Assembly: GCA_949070545.1 (NCBI GenBank)
Contig: CARTQV010000030.1
Span: 1 to 8,921, forward strand
Direction of reading: 5' to 3'
DNA: 8,921 nt
Source of the DNA: an uncultured Candidatus Saccharibacteria bacterium
Lineage (GTDB): Bacteria; Patescibacteriota; Saccharimonadia; Saccharimonadales; Saccharimonadaceae
The notes below the pieces were generated by a model that did no database searches, was not told the DNA's origin, and worked only from the letters and a program-made list of their open reading frames with translations. Numbering within the stretch: the first letter of the stretch is position 1; each line of letters begins with the position of its first letter. Positions 1 to 5,942 of this stretch are shown in pieces. The translations under genes and the position numbers were made by a program.

Positions 1-382
1 GCTTATGTTTTTTCTTGCCCTTTTTATTCTTTTTACTTTTTTTGCCTTTCTCACCCTCTTTTTTATCGCTGGCATCATCAAGCTTTTTCTTATCGCCCAA
101 TCCCAACTCTTCCGCATTTTCTGCGTCCAAATTATTCAAGAGGTCCGACCAATCACTATCGTCGACTACCCCTAAGCTATCATCAGGCTCCTCTGCCCCA
201 AATCCTTGCACTGGACTCAAAAAATCATTTCCAGCCACAGGAGGTTTTTTAGGTTTTTTGACATCATCAAAAATCTCGGTACCCACTGTCCGATTCTCGG
301 TTTTTTGCGCTACAGTCGTCTTTTTTTGCTTTTTCGCACCAGACGGACGCGCACTCAACCCATCAATTGATGTTCTTCCCAA
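1..382 (-). CDS. Lys/Asp-rich hypothetical protein, N-terminal part (runs off the window)
   Basis: An open frame of 127 codons reads leftward from a TTG at 382 and continues past base 1, so the C-terminus is missing. I chose TTG because in-frame stops lie just upstream, there is no in-frame ATG, and a GGGAG Shine-Dalgarno sits 7 nt before it. The protein begins MGRTSIDGLSARPSG. It continues with a Lys-rich stretch (about residues 15-45), an acidic patch (about 72-100, rich in Asp/Glu and including the motif DWSDLLNNL) and then a nearly pure Lys/Gly/Ser run near the window edge. No enzymatic motif or membrane segment is visible in the part seen. The alternating basic and acidic low complexity suggests a disordered cytoplasmic region, possibly the N-terminal tail of a larger protein. 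Its divergence from the LexA-like gene with overlapping promoters suggests shared control. I do not recognise the family. Confidence 0.6.
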   Translation of the reverse strand, partial: MGRTSIDGLSARPSGAKKQKKTTVAQKTENRTVGTEIFDDVKKPKKPPVAGNDFLSPVQGFGAEEPDDSLGVVDDSDWSDLLNNLDAENAEELGLGDKKKLDDASDKKEGEKGKKSKKNKKGKKKHK

Positions 383-389
383 CCTATTT

Positions 390-394
390 CTCCC
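390..394 (-). promoter_or_regulatory. Shine-Dalgarno deciding the TTG start at 382
   Basis: On the minus strand GGGAG lies 7 nt upstream of the TTG. It supports this non-ATG start. The nearest upstream ATG (411-413, minus) is in another frame and reads only three codons before TAG. Confidence 0.5.
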
Positions 395-418
395 GTTTGA
401 CCTATTTATTCATAATGA

Positions 419-434
419 CTATAATCTATTATAG
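419..434. promoter_or_regulatory. Palindrome holding face-to-face -10 boxes of the divergent gene pair
   Basis: CTATAATCTATTATAG is a perfect inverted repeat of two 7-bp arms around a 2-nt centre. On the plus strand TATAAT (420-425), or the overlapping TATTAT (427-432), serves the LexA-like gene. Its start is only 12 or 5 nt further on, so the mRNA would have almost no leader. On the minus strand TATAAT (433-428) is preceded by TG plus one base, an extended -10, and serves the TTG-started gene. No convincing -35 is visible on either side. One polymerase would occlude the other, and a dimeric repressor could bind the same palindrome. Confidence 0.6.
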
Positions 435-437
435 CAT

Positions 438-767
438 ATGGCTATCAAATTAACGAAAAAACAAGCTCTCATTGTTGAATTTATCAATGAATATACGGCG
501 ACGCGTGGTGTTTCACCAACGTATCGTGAAATCATGACGGCACTCGGGCTTTCGTCAGTATCAGCCGTCGCGGAGCATATTGATAACCTCGTAAAAAAAG
601 GTGCTGTACGTAAAGCTCCTGGTACTGCGCGCTCACTCGAAATTATTGACCTAAGTTTTCCAGAAACCACTGAACTTTTTCAACATCATCTCAAAACTGC
701 TACTCCTGAAGAAGCTCAGATTTTGGTTGCAGCAGCCCAAATTCTTAATCTCGACCTCGACAGCTAG
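438..767 (+). CDS. LexA-type winged-helix DNA-binding protein lacking the S24 protease domain
   Basis: This is a 109-residue protein. Residues 3-70 match the N-terminal DNA-binding domain of LexA: KLTKKQALIVEFINEY, then SPTYREIMTALGLSS (helix-turn-helix), AVAEHIDNLVKKG (helix leading to the wing), then a wing around RKAPGTARSLEI. E. coli LexA is about 200 residues, with a C-terminal S24 self-cleaving peptidase carrying a Ser/Lys pair. Here the chain ends after a short predicted helical tail (about 77-107), and no peptidase is encoded in any frame of the 141-bp gap that follows. It should therefore bind DNA but cannot undergo RecA-stimulated self-cleavage, so either it is constitutive, it is controlled by another route, or it competes with a full-length LexA elsewhere. 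ATG 438 is nearly leaderless behind TATAAT. The fold is very well supported; the target genes are inferred. Confidence 0.9.
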   Translation: MAIKLTKKQALIVEFINEYTATRGVSPTYREIMTALGLSSVSAVAEHIDNLVKKGAVRKAPGTARSLEIIDLSFPETTELFQHHLKTATPEEAQILVAAAQILNLDLDS

Positions 768-783
768 ATTTTTCGCGTTTTAT

Positions 784-797
784 CGAACTTATGTTTG
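784..797. promoter_or_regulatory. LexA/SOS-box-like operator
   Basis: CGAACTTATGTTTG matches the Gram-positive (DinR/LexA) consensus CGAACRNRYGTTYC at 12 of 14 positions by my count. With the flanking T it also matches the mycobacterial form TCGAAC-N4-GTTCGA at 10 of 12 fixed positions. It lies 17 bp after the LexA-like stop codon and 19 bp before the TATACT box at 819, where a bound repressor would block the downstream operon. A chance match in a single site cannot be excluded without a genome-wide scan. Confidence 0.5.
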
Positions 798-815
798 TAT
801 CAAATTTCAATTTTT

Positions 816-824
816 TGTTATACT
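816..824 (+). promoter_or_regulatory. Distal extended -10 promoter of the membrane/lectin operon
   Basis: TGTTATACT is an extended -10 (TG, one base, then the hexamer). TTGTAT at 795-800 is a weak -35 candidate with an 18-bp spacer, and it overlaps the SOS-like box. A transcript from about 831 would include the AAAGGAGG site and the leader ORF. Confidence 0.5.
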
Positions 825-852
825 GCGGACAAGTGGGAACTATTAGCGAATT

Positions 853-860
853 AAAGGAGG
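853..860 (+). promoter_or_regulatory. Strong Shine-Dalgarno not placed for the annotated gene
   Basis: AAAGGAGG is the strongest ribosome-binding site in the window, yet it lies 48 nt before the ATG at 909. Its only well-spaced start is TTG 866, 5 nt away. Confidence 0.5.
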
Positions 861-888
861 TTGACTTGGGGAGTTATTCTGTTACAAT
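861..888 (+). promoter_or_regulatory. Proximal promoter of the membrane/lectin operon
   Basis: TTGACT (861-866) and TACAAT (883-888) are spaced 16 bp, and the -10 carries the TG extension (TGTTACAAT). This is the only pair in the window with a good -35. Transcription from about 895 would keep part of the TAGGAG ribosome-binding site (894-899), which lies 9 nt before the ATG at 909, at the very 5' end of the message. It overlaps the leader ORF, so the two readings of this stretch may be alternatives. Confidence 0.5.
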
Positions 889-916
889 AAACTTAGGAGT
901 TCAGCGCTATGAATAA
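866..916 (+). CDS. Putative 16-codon leader peptide ORF
   Basis: TTG 866, 5 nt after AAAGGAGG, opens a short frame reading MGSYSVTINLGVQRYE and stopping at TAA 914-916. It overlaps the first codons of the next gene (ATG 909) by 8 nt in a different frame, an arrangement typical of translational coupling. There is no run of one amino acid that would suggest attenuation. It would be translated only from the distal promoter. It may be accidental, because the AAAGGAGG-TTGACT segment also contains the -35 of the proximal promoter. Confidence 0.25.
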   Translation: MGSYSVTINLGVQRYE

Positions 917-1493
917 AACAAAAAACAACCAATCTTATCAAAGCGGCCGGAAACACCGCACGCCCATTTATCGTCGTCCATGGCTATGGATTTTTGTGGT
1001 GTCAATTATTGTTATCGTCGCTATCTTTATCTTCTTTAATAGTAACCACCCAGAAACTTCATCTGAGGATACTCGCGATGAGCAATCCGGAGAAGTAACG
1101 TCAGAAGAAGATTCTAGACCGCAGGCTGAAAACGAATATACAGACGACGAATCTGCCCCCGATCCGAAAGTCATCCAAAACGAAGGTGATAACCCCAACA
1201 ACCTAAACGAATTGACCGGATCAGTCAGTAGCAAAAATGTTGTTGATGGAACTCTAGTAATTATGACTAATGTTGACCAATATCTGAATGGTACTTGCCA
1301 TCTCGAAATGCGCGGTAGAAATACTAGTGACACTTATGACATCACAACCAACCTTTCTGCCGACGTCTCGACATCTTATTGTGAAACTTTCCGCATTCCG
1401 CTTAGCGCACTCATGAACGATTATTACGAAATCACAATCACCCTTTCTGGCAACAATAAAACTGGTGTTATCACCGATGGAGTAGAACTATGA
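909..1493 (+). CDS. Single-pass membrane protein with acidic linker and extracytoplasmic domain
   Basis: The protein has 194 residues. A basic N-terminus (1-24, with several Lys/Arg) leads to one strongly hydrophobic segment (about 25-43, WLWIFVVSIIVIVAIFIFF). By the positive-inside rule this gives an N-in, C-out anchor. Residues 44-100 are an acidic, Ser/Glu/Asp-rich low-complexity linker. Residues 104-194 alternate polar and hydrophobic residues as in a beta-sandwich and hold the only two cysteines (130 and 158), which could form a disulfide outside the membrane. TAGGAG precedes ATG 909. The stop codon overlaps the next start by ATGA, so the two genes should be translated together, and this protein may anchor, export or assist the secreted lectin. 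I do not recognise the family. Confidence 0.8.
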   Translation: MNKTKNNQSYQSGRKHRTPIYRRPWLWIFVVSIIVIVAIFIFFNSNHPETSSEDTRDEQSGEVTSEEDSRPQAENEYTDDESAPDPKVIQNEGDNPNNLNELTGSVSSKNVVDGTLVIMTNVDQYLNGTCHLEMRGRNTSDTYDITTNLSADVSTSYCETFRIPLSALMNDYYEITITLSGNNKTGVITDGVEL

Positions 1494-3700
1494 TTTTGAA
1501 AGAACATTTACACGGCCTTAGAAAATACCGCAGTTTTTGTCTAATTGTTTTTGTATTTTGCATGACGGCTACCTTCTCGTTTTTTGCAACACGTGGAGTT
1601 AAGGATTCTTCTGCCGCGTCCCTATCAAATTTCCGTGCTGGAAACATCATGAGTGATGCTGTCATGGGTAGTTACAATACAATGTCTGTCCAAGATATCC
1701 AGAACTTTTTGAACGCAAAAGGGAATTGTAACAATCGTAATTGGAGTCTCTATCAAAGTCTAAAATCCCAATATCCGAATACAGATTGGCACTGGGCAAA
1801 TGGTCATTTTGTCTGCCTCGCTGAAGAGCGTTTCGGCGACGGGACTGTAGTTGGCTCTGGCCAAACTGCCGCCGAAATTATCTATCAAGCCGCTCAAGAT
1901 TATAAAATTAATCCGCAAGTTTTGTTGGTTTTACTACAAAAAGAGCAAGGCTTGATCACTGATGATTACCCGAATAGTCGTCAATACCGTTCCGCGACTG
2001 GCTTCGGCTGCCCAGATACTGCTGCCTGTGATAGTCAATACTACGGATTCAAGAATCAAGTGCGCCGTGCTGCTAATATGTTCCGCACGGTGCTTGATGG
2101 CGGTTGGTCGAATTATCCTGCCGGCCAGACGGTCTATGTCCAATATAACCCTAATCGTGGTTGTGGCGGTACAAATGTTTATATCGAGAACCGTGCCACT
2201 TCCGCACTTTATCGCTACACTCCATACCAACCGAATGCTTCCGCCCTAAACGCCGGCTACGGCACAGGTGATAGTTGTGGTGCTTACGGAAATCGTAACT
2301 TCTATCTCTACTTCAGCGATTGGTTCGGCGACCCGCAGAAAGATTATCCCATTGCGGATTACCAAGTTATGCCCGATGGGGAATATATGATTGCGTCTGG
2401 TTTGACCTACGATACAGTATTAGCGGCCGACGGCCAGGCTAACGGTGCGAATGTTGCAATGCACACGCGTGATTCAGGTAACAAGAATCAGTGGTGGAAG
2501 CTACAGTATAATAGAAATGATAAATCATACACATTTATTAATGTTGCCAACGGCAGGGCACTAGATTTATATGGTCAGTATACTAATAACGGAACCAATA
2601 TTAATACTTACGATAGTAATGGGACTTGTGCCCAGAAATGGCATGCCATGGTTAACGGTGATGGGACTTTCACTTTTGCATCAGCCTGCTCAAAATCCAT
2701 TGTCCTAGATGTAGATTCGGGTAGTAAATTCGATGGTGCTAATGTTCAAGTCTATACAAATAATGGAACTGTAGCCCAAAGGTGGCGTTTTATTCCAAGA
2801 GCCACTATTACTGATGGTATGTATAACATTATTACTGGTACAAATACAAACCTACGCCTAGACATCCATGGTGGAATTAATAGTGCTAGTAACGGCTCCA
2901 ATGTCTGGGTTTACAACAGCAATCAAACTGCTGCTCAGAGATGGCAGATAACATACAATTCACAAGACGGGACATATACTATCATTAATCCTCACAATGA
3001 ACTATCATTAGACGTAAAAGGCGGTAGTGTTGCGGAAGGAACCAACGTTCAGATTTATGCTAGTAATAATACTGCAGCTCAAAGATGGTACATTTTACCA
3101 CAAGGAGACGGATACATGATTGTTTCTGCCGGGTCAGGCCGTGTCCTAGATGTATATGGCGGTAGTAAACAAAGCGGCACCAATGTAAATATTTATGGCT
3201 CCAATATGACTAATGCTCAGAAATGGCGCTTTGAGCCTGCCACAATTAAACAAGAGGTCACCGACGGAGTTTACGAACTCATAGCGGGCACTAGTGATAA
3301 AAAAGCTCTGGATGTATACGGTGGAGCTTCGTATAGTGGAGCGAATGTTCAGATTTATGATCGGAACCAAACCAACGCTCAAAAATGGCGCATCACATAC
3401 GACAAACGCACGGATAGCTATGACATTGTTAATCCTGCCTCAAACCTATCTCTGGATGTATACGGTGGATTAACCGCGGACGGCACAAATGTCCAGATAT
3501 ATTCTAGTAACAACACTTTAGCTCAAAAGTGGACATTACGAAAAAACGATGATAACAGTTTTACAATTTATTCAGTTAAATCTGGAAAAGTTTTAGATAT
3601 TTACGCAGGCGCATCTTATAACGGGGCAAATACTCAGGTTTATACTGGTAATAATACTGCGGCACAAAAGTGGATGCTAAATAACATCGTTAATAATTGA
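1490..3700 (+). CDS. Exported hemagglutinin-type / lysozyme-like protein with three R-type lectin beta-trefoils
   Basis: The protein has 736 residues. A basic N-terminus and hydrophobic segment (about 16-33) form a signal peptide or anchor; no cleavage site is clear. Residues 48-281 form a domain I recognise from Actinobacteria and Saccharibacteria proteins often labelled 'hemagglutinin': SDAVM, IQNFLNAKG, LLVLLQKEQGL, RQYRSATGFGCPDTAACDS, QYNPNRGCGG, YTPYQPNASALNAGYGTGDS, GNRNFYLYFSDWFG. The helix before E152 (PQVLLVLLQKEQG) resembles the catalytic-Glu helix of transglycosylase/goose lysozymes, so peptidoglycan cleavage is possible but inferred. Paired cysteines (174/180, 225/263) fit an exported protein. 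Residues 295-733 carry nine QxW motifs (QxW glutamines at 334, 382, 430, 483, 531, 577, 631, 679 and 726), i.e. three ricin-B-like beta-trefoils of about 140 residues with LDVYGG-type sugar-binding loops. The start overlaps the previous stop (ATGA) with GGAG at 1479-1482. The lectin part is near certain; enzymatic activity is unproven. Confidence 0.9.
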   Translation: MILKEHLHGLRKYRSFCLIVFVFCMTATFSFFATRGVKDSSAASLSNFRAGNIMSDAVMGSYNTMSVQDIQNFLNAKGNCNNRNWSLYQSLKSQYPNTDWHWANGHFVCLAEERFGDGTVVGSGQTAAEIIYQAAQDYKINPQVLLVLLQKEQGLITDDYPNSRQYRSATGFGCPDTAACDSQYYGFKNQVRRAANMFRTVLDGGWSNYPAGQTVYVQYNPNRGCGGTNVYIENRATSALYRYTPYQPNASALNAGYGTGDSCGAYGNRNFYLYFSDWFGDPQKDYPIADYQVMPDGEYMIASGLTYDTVLAADGQANGANVAMHTRDSGNKNQWWKLQYNRNDKSYTFINVANGRALDLYGQYTNNGTNINTYDSNGTCAQKWHAMVNGDGTFTFASACSKSIVLDVDSGSKFDGANVQVYTNNGTVAQRWRFIPRATITDGMYNIITGTNTNLRLDIHGGINSASNGSNVWVYNSNQTAAQRWQITYNSQDGTYTIINPHNELSLDVKGGSVAEGTNVQIYASNNTAAQRWYILPQGDGYMIVSAGSGRVLDVYGGSKQSGTNVNIYGSNMTNAQKWRFEPATIKQEVTDGVYELIAGTSDKKALDVYGGASYSGANVQIYDRNQTNAQKWRITYDKRTDSYDIVNPASNLSLDVYGGLTADGTNVQIYSSNNTLAQKWTLRKNDDNSFTIYSVKSGKVLDIYAGASYNGANTQVYTGNNTAAQKWMLNNIVNN
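2384..3688 (+). repeat. Nine tandem QxW (ricin-type) units at protein level
   Basis: This stretch codes for residues 299-733, with units of about 46-54 residues. The longer spacings (53 and 54) fall after the third and sixth motif, marking three separate trefoils. Each new trefoil opens with a similar phrase (DGEYMIASG, DGMYNIITG, DGVYELIAG). A 20-bp exact DNA repeat at 3306-3325 and 3450-3469 is offset by 144 bp, i.e. 48 codons, so recombination between the copies would stay in frame and remove or add one unit. Confidence 0.85.
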
Positions 3701-3740
3701 GGTGAATTACCATAGAGAAGGCGCCTGCCAATATACACTC

Positions 3741-5093
3741 TTACGATAGTTTCTTCCCATTCTGAAATAAACCGTCACCCCAACCATATAGCTCCCCTCC
3801 CCAATCAGATCGTTTATGCACAGCTTTACCTAAGCGATTTTTCCATTTAGTTTTGTATGGTTCCCCGAAATTATTCATATAATATTTACAAGTTTCTTGC
3901 CATTGTCTATAAGATAAGGCCTTTCCATAATGTTGACAATAAAAATGTGTAATTACCTTTTTTGCTCCAACTGGCTCGCGTGCGTCCAGCCCTTGATATG
4001 TAATAGAATCCTTATTTTTGAAAAAAGTCAAGATGTCGCGGTATTCTGGTCCAAATTTGTGACGAAAGTCTTTAAGGGGCTTGCCGAGACGATATTCTTC
4101 TTGATCATCTTCAGTCATATAGGCATCAAATAGTCGCATACGAATTCCATCTATTGATTCTGGTACGCTCTTAAGGTATTTTTGAATGGAGCTACTTATA
4201 ATTCGTTCATCCGCATCGGTATACCAGAACCATTGCGAATTACTATATTCTTTTGCTTCATCTAATAGGACTCTCCTGCTACGTGTTTCCTCTTCGATAC
4301 GCTCGGATCTCCAGTGTAAATTAGCAATCACTAATTTTACATTTTCCTCTTTACATAATAGTTCAAAAGTTTTGTCATTAGAATCGTCATCATAAACAAA
4401 AATACATTGACTGTGTTTTGAGAGATATTGCAAGGTATCAGGTAACAAGAGTTCTTCATTACGTATTCGCGTCAACACGGTCAAAGCTTCTGATGTTGGC
4501 TTTACAAAATTGTCGCGTATTAAAAAAAGCTGATCGTCTATGAATTTATATTCATGCAGCCCAAACTGTTGTGCCAAGCGTAAGAGTGAGCGTTTCTTAC
4601 TCTTCACCTTTTGGTTTATGATGTGCTGATTGGCTCTATTAGCTAATCGTTTCGGACCATTAATTAAATGTTTAATCTTGCGTGATCCTCGAAATTTAAT
4701 AGCATTATTGAGCTGAAATTCTAGATATCCATTAATATCTTGCAGGTTTTTTGCGTGTTCAATAATTTTTTGATGTTCTCTGTGTTCACTGCTATGTTCT
4801 TCTTGCAGTGTTAGATACTTCCAGTCTAAAATGATTTTTTCCTGCATTGCTTTCTTCGCGACCATAACATATTCTGAGTACTTTTTATCAAAACTAAAAT
4901 GTGGGGTATATAAATTACAAAAAACCCTTGGCAATACATTAGGCAATAAGTATGTTTTTTGGAATCTCTTTATATTATCGCGTGAGAACCTTAATGCTTG
5001 CTTGTACTGCGCGATTAATTCATTTGTGATCTCTTGAGCCGTTTTTGATACCCCCCCCCCTACCAGAAAAATTGTTCTTTGCCGCCAAATCAA
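3741..5093 (-). CDS. Glycosyltransferase family 2 (GT-A) half of a frame-split bifunctional enzyme
   Basis: This frame encodes up to 450 residues. Its last ~250 residues are a GT2-like domain: LTVLTRIRNEELLLPDTLQYL (204-224), the nucleotide-binding DDDSND (235-240), a DAD metal-binding motif in YTDADERI (291-298) and a His/Trp-rich end (ITHFYCQHYG, then SYRQWQE). It should transfer a sugar from a nucleotide donor in the cytoplasm during surface polysaccharide assembly. The segment around residues 15-35 (VSKTAQEITNELIAQY) is the natural continuation of the upstream gene rather than a true N-terminus. The nominal TTG start at 5093 has no good ribosome-binding site and lies in a shadow frame. 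With one G fewer in the run at 5051-5060 both halves form one 716-residue protein. If translation restarts internally, the GT2 domain would still be complete. It converges with the lectin gene, with only 40 bp between the stops. Confidence 0.75.
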   Translation of the reverse strand: MIWRQRTIFLVGGGVSKTAQEITNELIAQYKQALRFSRDNIKRFQKTYLLPNVLPRVFCNLYTPHFSFDKKYSEYVMVAKKAMQEKIILDWKYLTLQEEHSSEHREHQKIIEHAKNLQDINGYLEFQLNNAIKFRGSRKIKHLINGPKRLANRANQHIINQKVKSKKRSLLRLAQQFGLHEYKFIDDQLFLIRDNFVKPTSEALTVLTRIRNEELLLPDTLQYLSKHSQCIFVYDDDSNDKTFELLCKEENVKLVIANLHWRSERIEEETRSRRVLLDEAKEYSNSQWFWYTDADERIISSSIQKYLKSVPESIDGIRMRLFDAYMTEDDQEEYRLGKPLKDFRHKFGPEYRDILTFFKNKDSITYQGLDAREPVGAKKVITHFYCQHYGKALSYRQWQETCKYYMNNFGEPYKTKWKNRLGKAVHKRSDWGGELYGWGDGLFQNGKKLS

Positions 5094-5892
5094 AGTTTTC
5101 TTCGTTTAGGTACCCATAACCACCAAATTTATCATACACATAAACGGGCTTACCCGCTACTAGACAATATTGTGTGGTTTTACCAATTGATATAATCGCA
5201 TCATATTGGTTTAATAAGTTTGCTGTCACCCTTGTATACTGTTCTCCCTTTTCTCCAAGCAGCTCTATATCCACACCTCTTTCCAAGAGTAAAAGCTGGG
5301 CTTCTTTAACTTCTTGTGGAATGTGGTTGGAGACAACCAAAATTCTTTTTAGGTCTGGTCGAGCTGGTGCTACGTTTGCAAATTCCGCTGGTGCAGGGTT
5401 TGCAAAAATCTCTTTTGGACACTTGAGCCCATCCAAAAGGTGAGATGCTTCTATCATTTCACGTGCTTCTTCAGATACAAACAGTGTCTTTGCTGCAATT
5501 TTTTGTTCGAGATTATAGATATAGGGCTGTTCCAGATACAGGTTTGGCGTGGCCGACATATGGAAGAATATAAATTTTGGTATCTTTTTATCTCTATTGG
5601 ATAACTGCTTGATCAATTGTGCGGGCAATACTTGATGTTGAACCCATACATAATCGCATTCAGCAAAAAAATCGTCTTGGTCGTTTGTCGTTATCTCAAT
5701 TCCAGACGACTTAAAAAATCCTTTCATAGGCTCACCAAGGTGCCAAGTATATACTTTTACTTCTGCTCCTAGTGATTGGAGGCAAGTTGCTAATTCAAAG
5801 ACAACACTTTCAGATCCCTGGATACGCTGTAGCGCATTTTGCGTTATTAAGATTTTTTTCGAAACAAATAAATCGTTTTCTTTGTTAATCAT
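5020..5892 (-). CDS. GT-B glycosyltransferase half, truncated by frameshift at a G10 tract
   Basis: The protein has 290 residues. It opens with a Rossmann-type strand (SKKILITQNALQRIQGSE), GSESVVFELATCLQSLGAEVKVYTW, then HQVLPAQLI, FIFFHMSATPN and a second domain with ILVVSNHIPQEV, DAIISIGKTTQYCLVAGKPVYVYDKFGGYGYLNEENF. This is the layout of GT4-like GT-B transferases, including the sugar-nucleotide side of the C-terminal Rossmann domain. The authentic sequence ends at NNFSGRGG. The last ten residues (GIKNGSRDHK) are out-of-frame readthrough after the homopolymer. Relatives, as I remember them, continue NFSGRG...K.AEEI, which is what the +1 frame gives here (VSKTAQEI). ATG 5892 lies 8 nt after TGATATACT, so the transcript is probably leaderless. 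It is divergent from the other glycosyltransferase gene. Confidence 0.8.
   Translation of the reverse strand: MINKENDLFVSKKILITQNALQRIQGSESVVFELATCLQSLGAEVKVYTWHLGEPMKGFFKSSGIEITTNDQDDFFAECDYVWVQHQVLPAQLIKQLSNRDKKIPKFIFFHMSATPNLYLEQPYIYNLEQKIAAKTLFVSEEAREMIEASHLLDGLKCPKEIFANPAPAEFANVAPARPDLKRILVVSNHIPQEVKEAQLLLLERGVDIELLGEKGEQYTRVTANLLNQYDAIISIGKTTQYCLVAGKPVYVYDKFGGYGYLNEENFDLAAKNNFSGRGGGIKNGSRDHK
5051..5060. repeat. C10/G10 homopolymer at the frame break (candidate phase-variation tract)
   Basis: Ten C on the plus strand are ten G on the coding strand, between TCT GGT A and TATC. G10 joins the upstream frame to a stop codon ten residues on. G9 or G12 joins it to the long downstream frame. 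G8 or G11 gives a third frame that stops after 11 further codons. Long G runs mutate by slipped-strand mispairing in contingency genes of Neisseria, Campylobacter and others. The same kind of run is also prone to sequencing error. Confidence 0.85.
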
Positions 5893-5899
5893 TACATTC

Positions 5900-5908
5900 A
5901 GTATATCA
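5900..5908 (-). promoter_or_regulatory. Extended -10 promoter of the split glycosyltransferase gene
   Basis: On the minus strand TGATATACT ends 7 nt before ATG 5892, placing the start of transcription at or one base before the start codon (leaderless). A second TATACT lies just upstream (5917-5911 region), so the exact box is uncertain. Confidence 0.55.
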
Positions 5909-5927
5909 TAGTATACCGAACTATTTG

Positions 5928-5936
5928 TGTTATAAT
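5928..5936 (+). promoter_or_regulatory. Extended -10 promoter of the GT2/WsaF-like gene
   Basis: TGTTATAAT is followed by exactly 6 nt (AATAAT) and then ATG 5943, which puts +1 on the A of the start codon. No Shine-Dalgarno precedes the ATG and no -35 is evident. This is a textbook leaderless arrangement. Confidence 0.65.
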
Positions 5937-5942
5937 AATAAT

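Noticed and set aside
15..434. Plus-strand ORF with a Phe/Leu-rich, membrane-like N-terminus
   Set aside because: It is the complement of a Lys-rich coding strand (AAA/AAG read backwards as TTT/CTT). It has no ribosome-binding site, and it overlaps the divergent promoter and the minus-strand gene, which has a sensible start and signals.
1934..2249. Overlapping ORFs on both strands inside the hemagglutinin-type domain
   Set aside because: They fall within a region of strong, recognisable coding in the 1490-3700 frame and show no family resemblance or start signals of their own.
3719..3726. AGGCGCCT palindrome between the converging genes as a terminator
   Set aside because: It leaves no loop, and the stem can only be extended to a weak 3-bp GGC/GCC pairing without a following T run. 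I see no convincing terminator in this 40-bp gap.
5917..5930. Second SOS-like box between the divergent glycosyltransferase genes
   Set aside because: Only the CGAAC half matches; the second half (TGTGT) does not fit GTTYG. It is kept only as a weak half-site remark.
5925..5942. TTG at 5925 as the start of the GT2/WsaF-like gene
   Set aside because: The extra codons coincide with the TGTTATAAT box and would not be transcribed. ATG 5943 fits the predicted +1 and the usual distance to the first GT2 strand.
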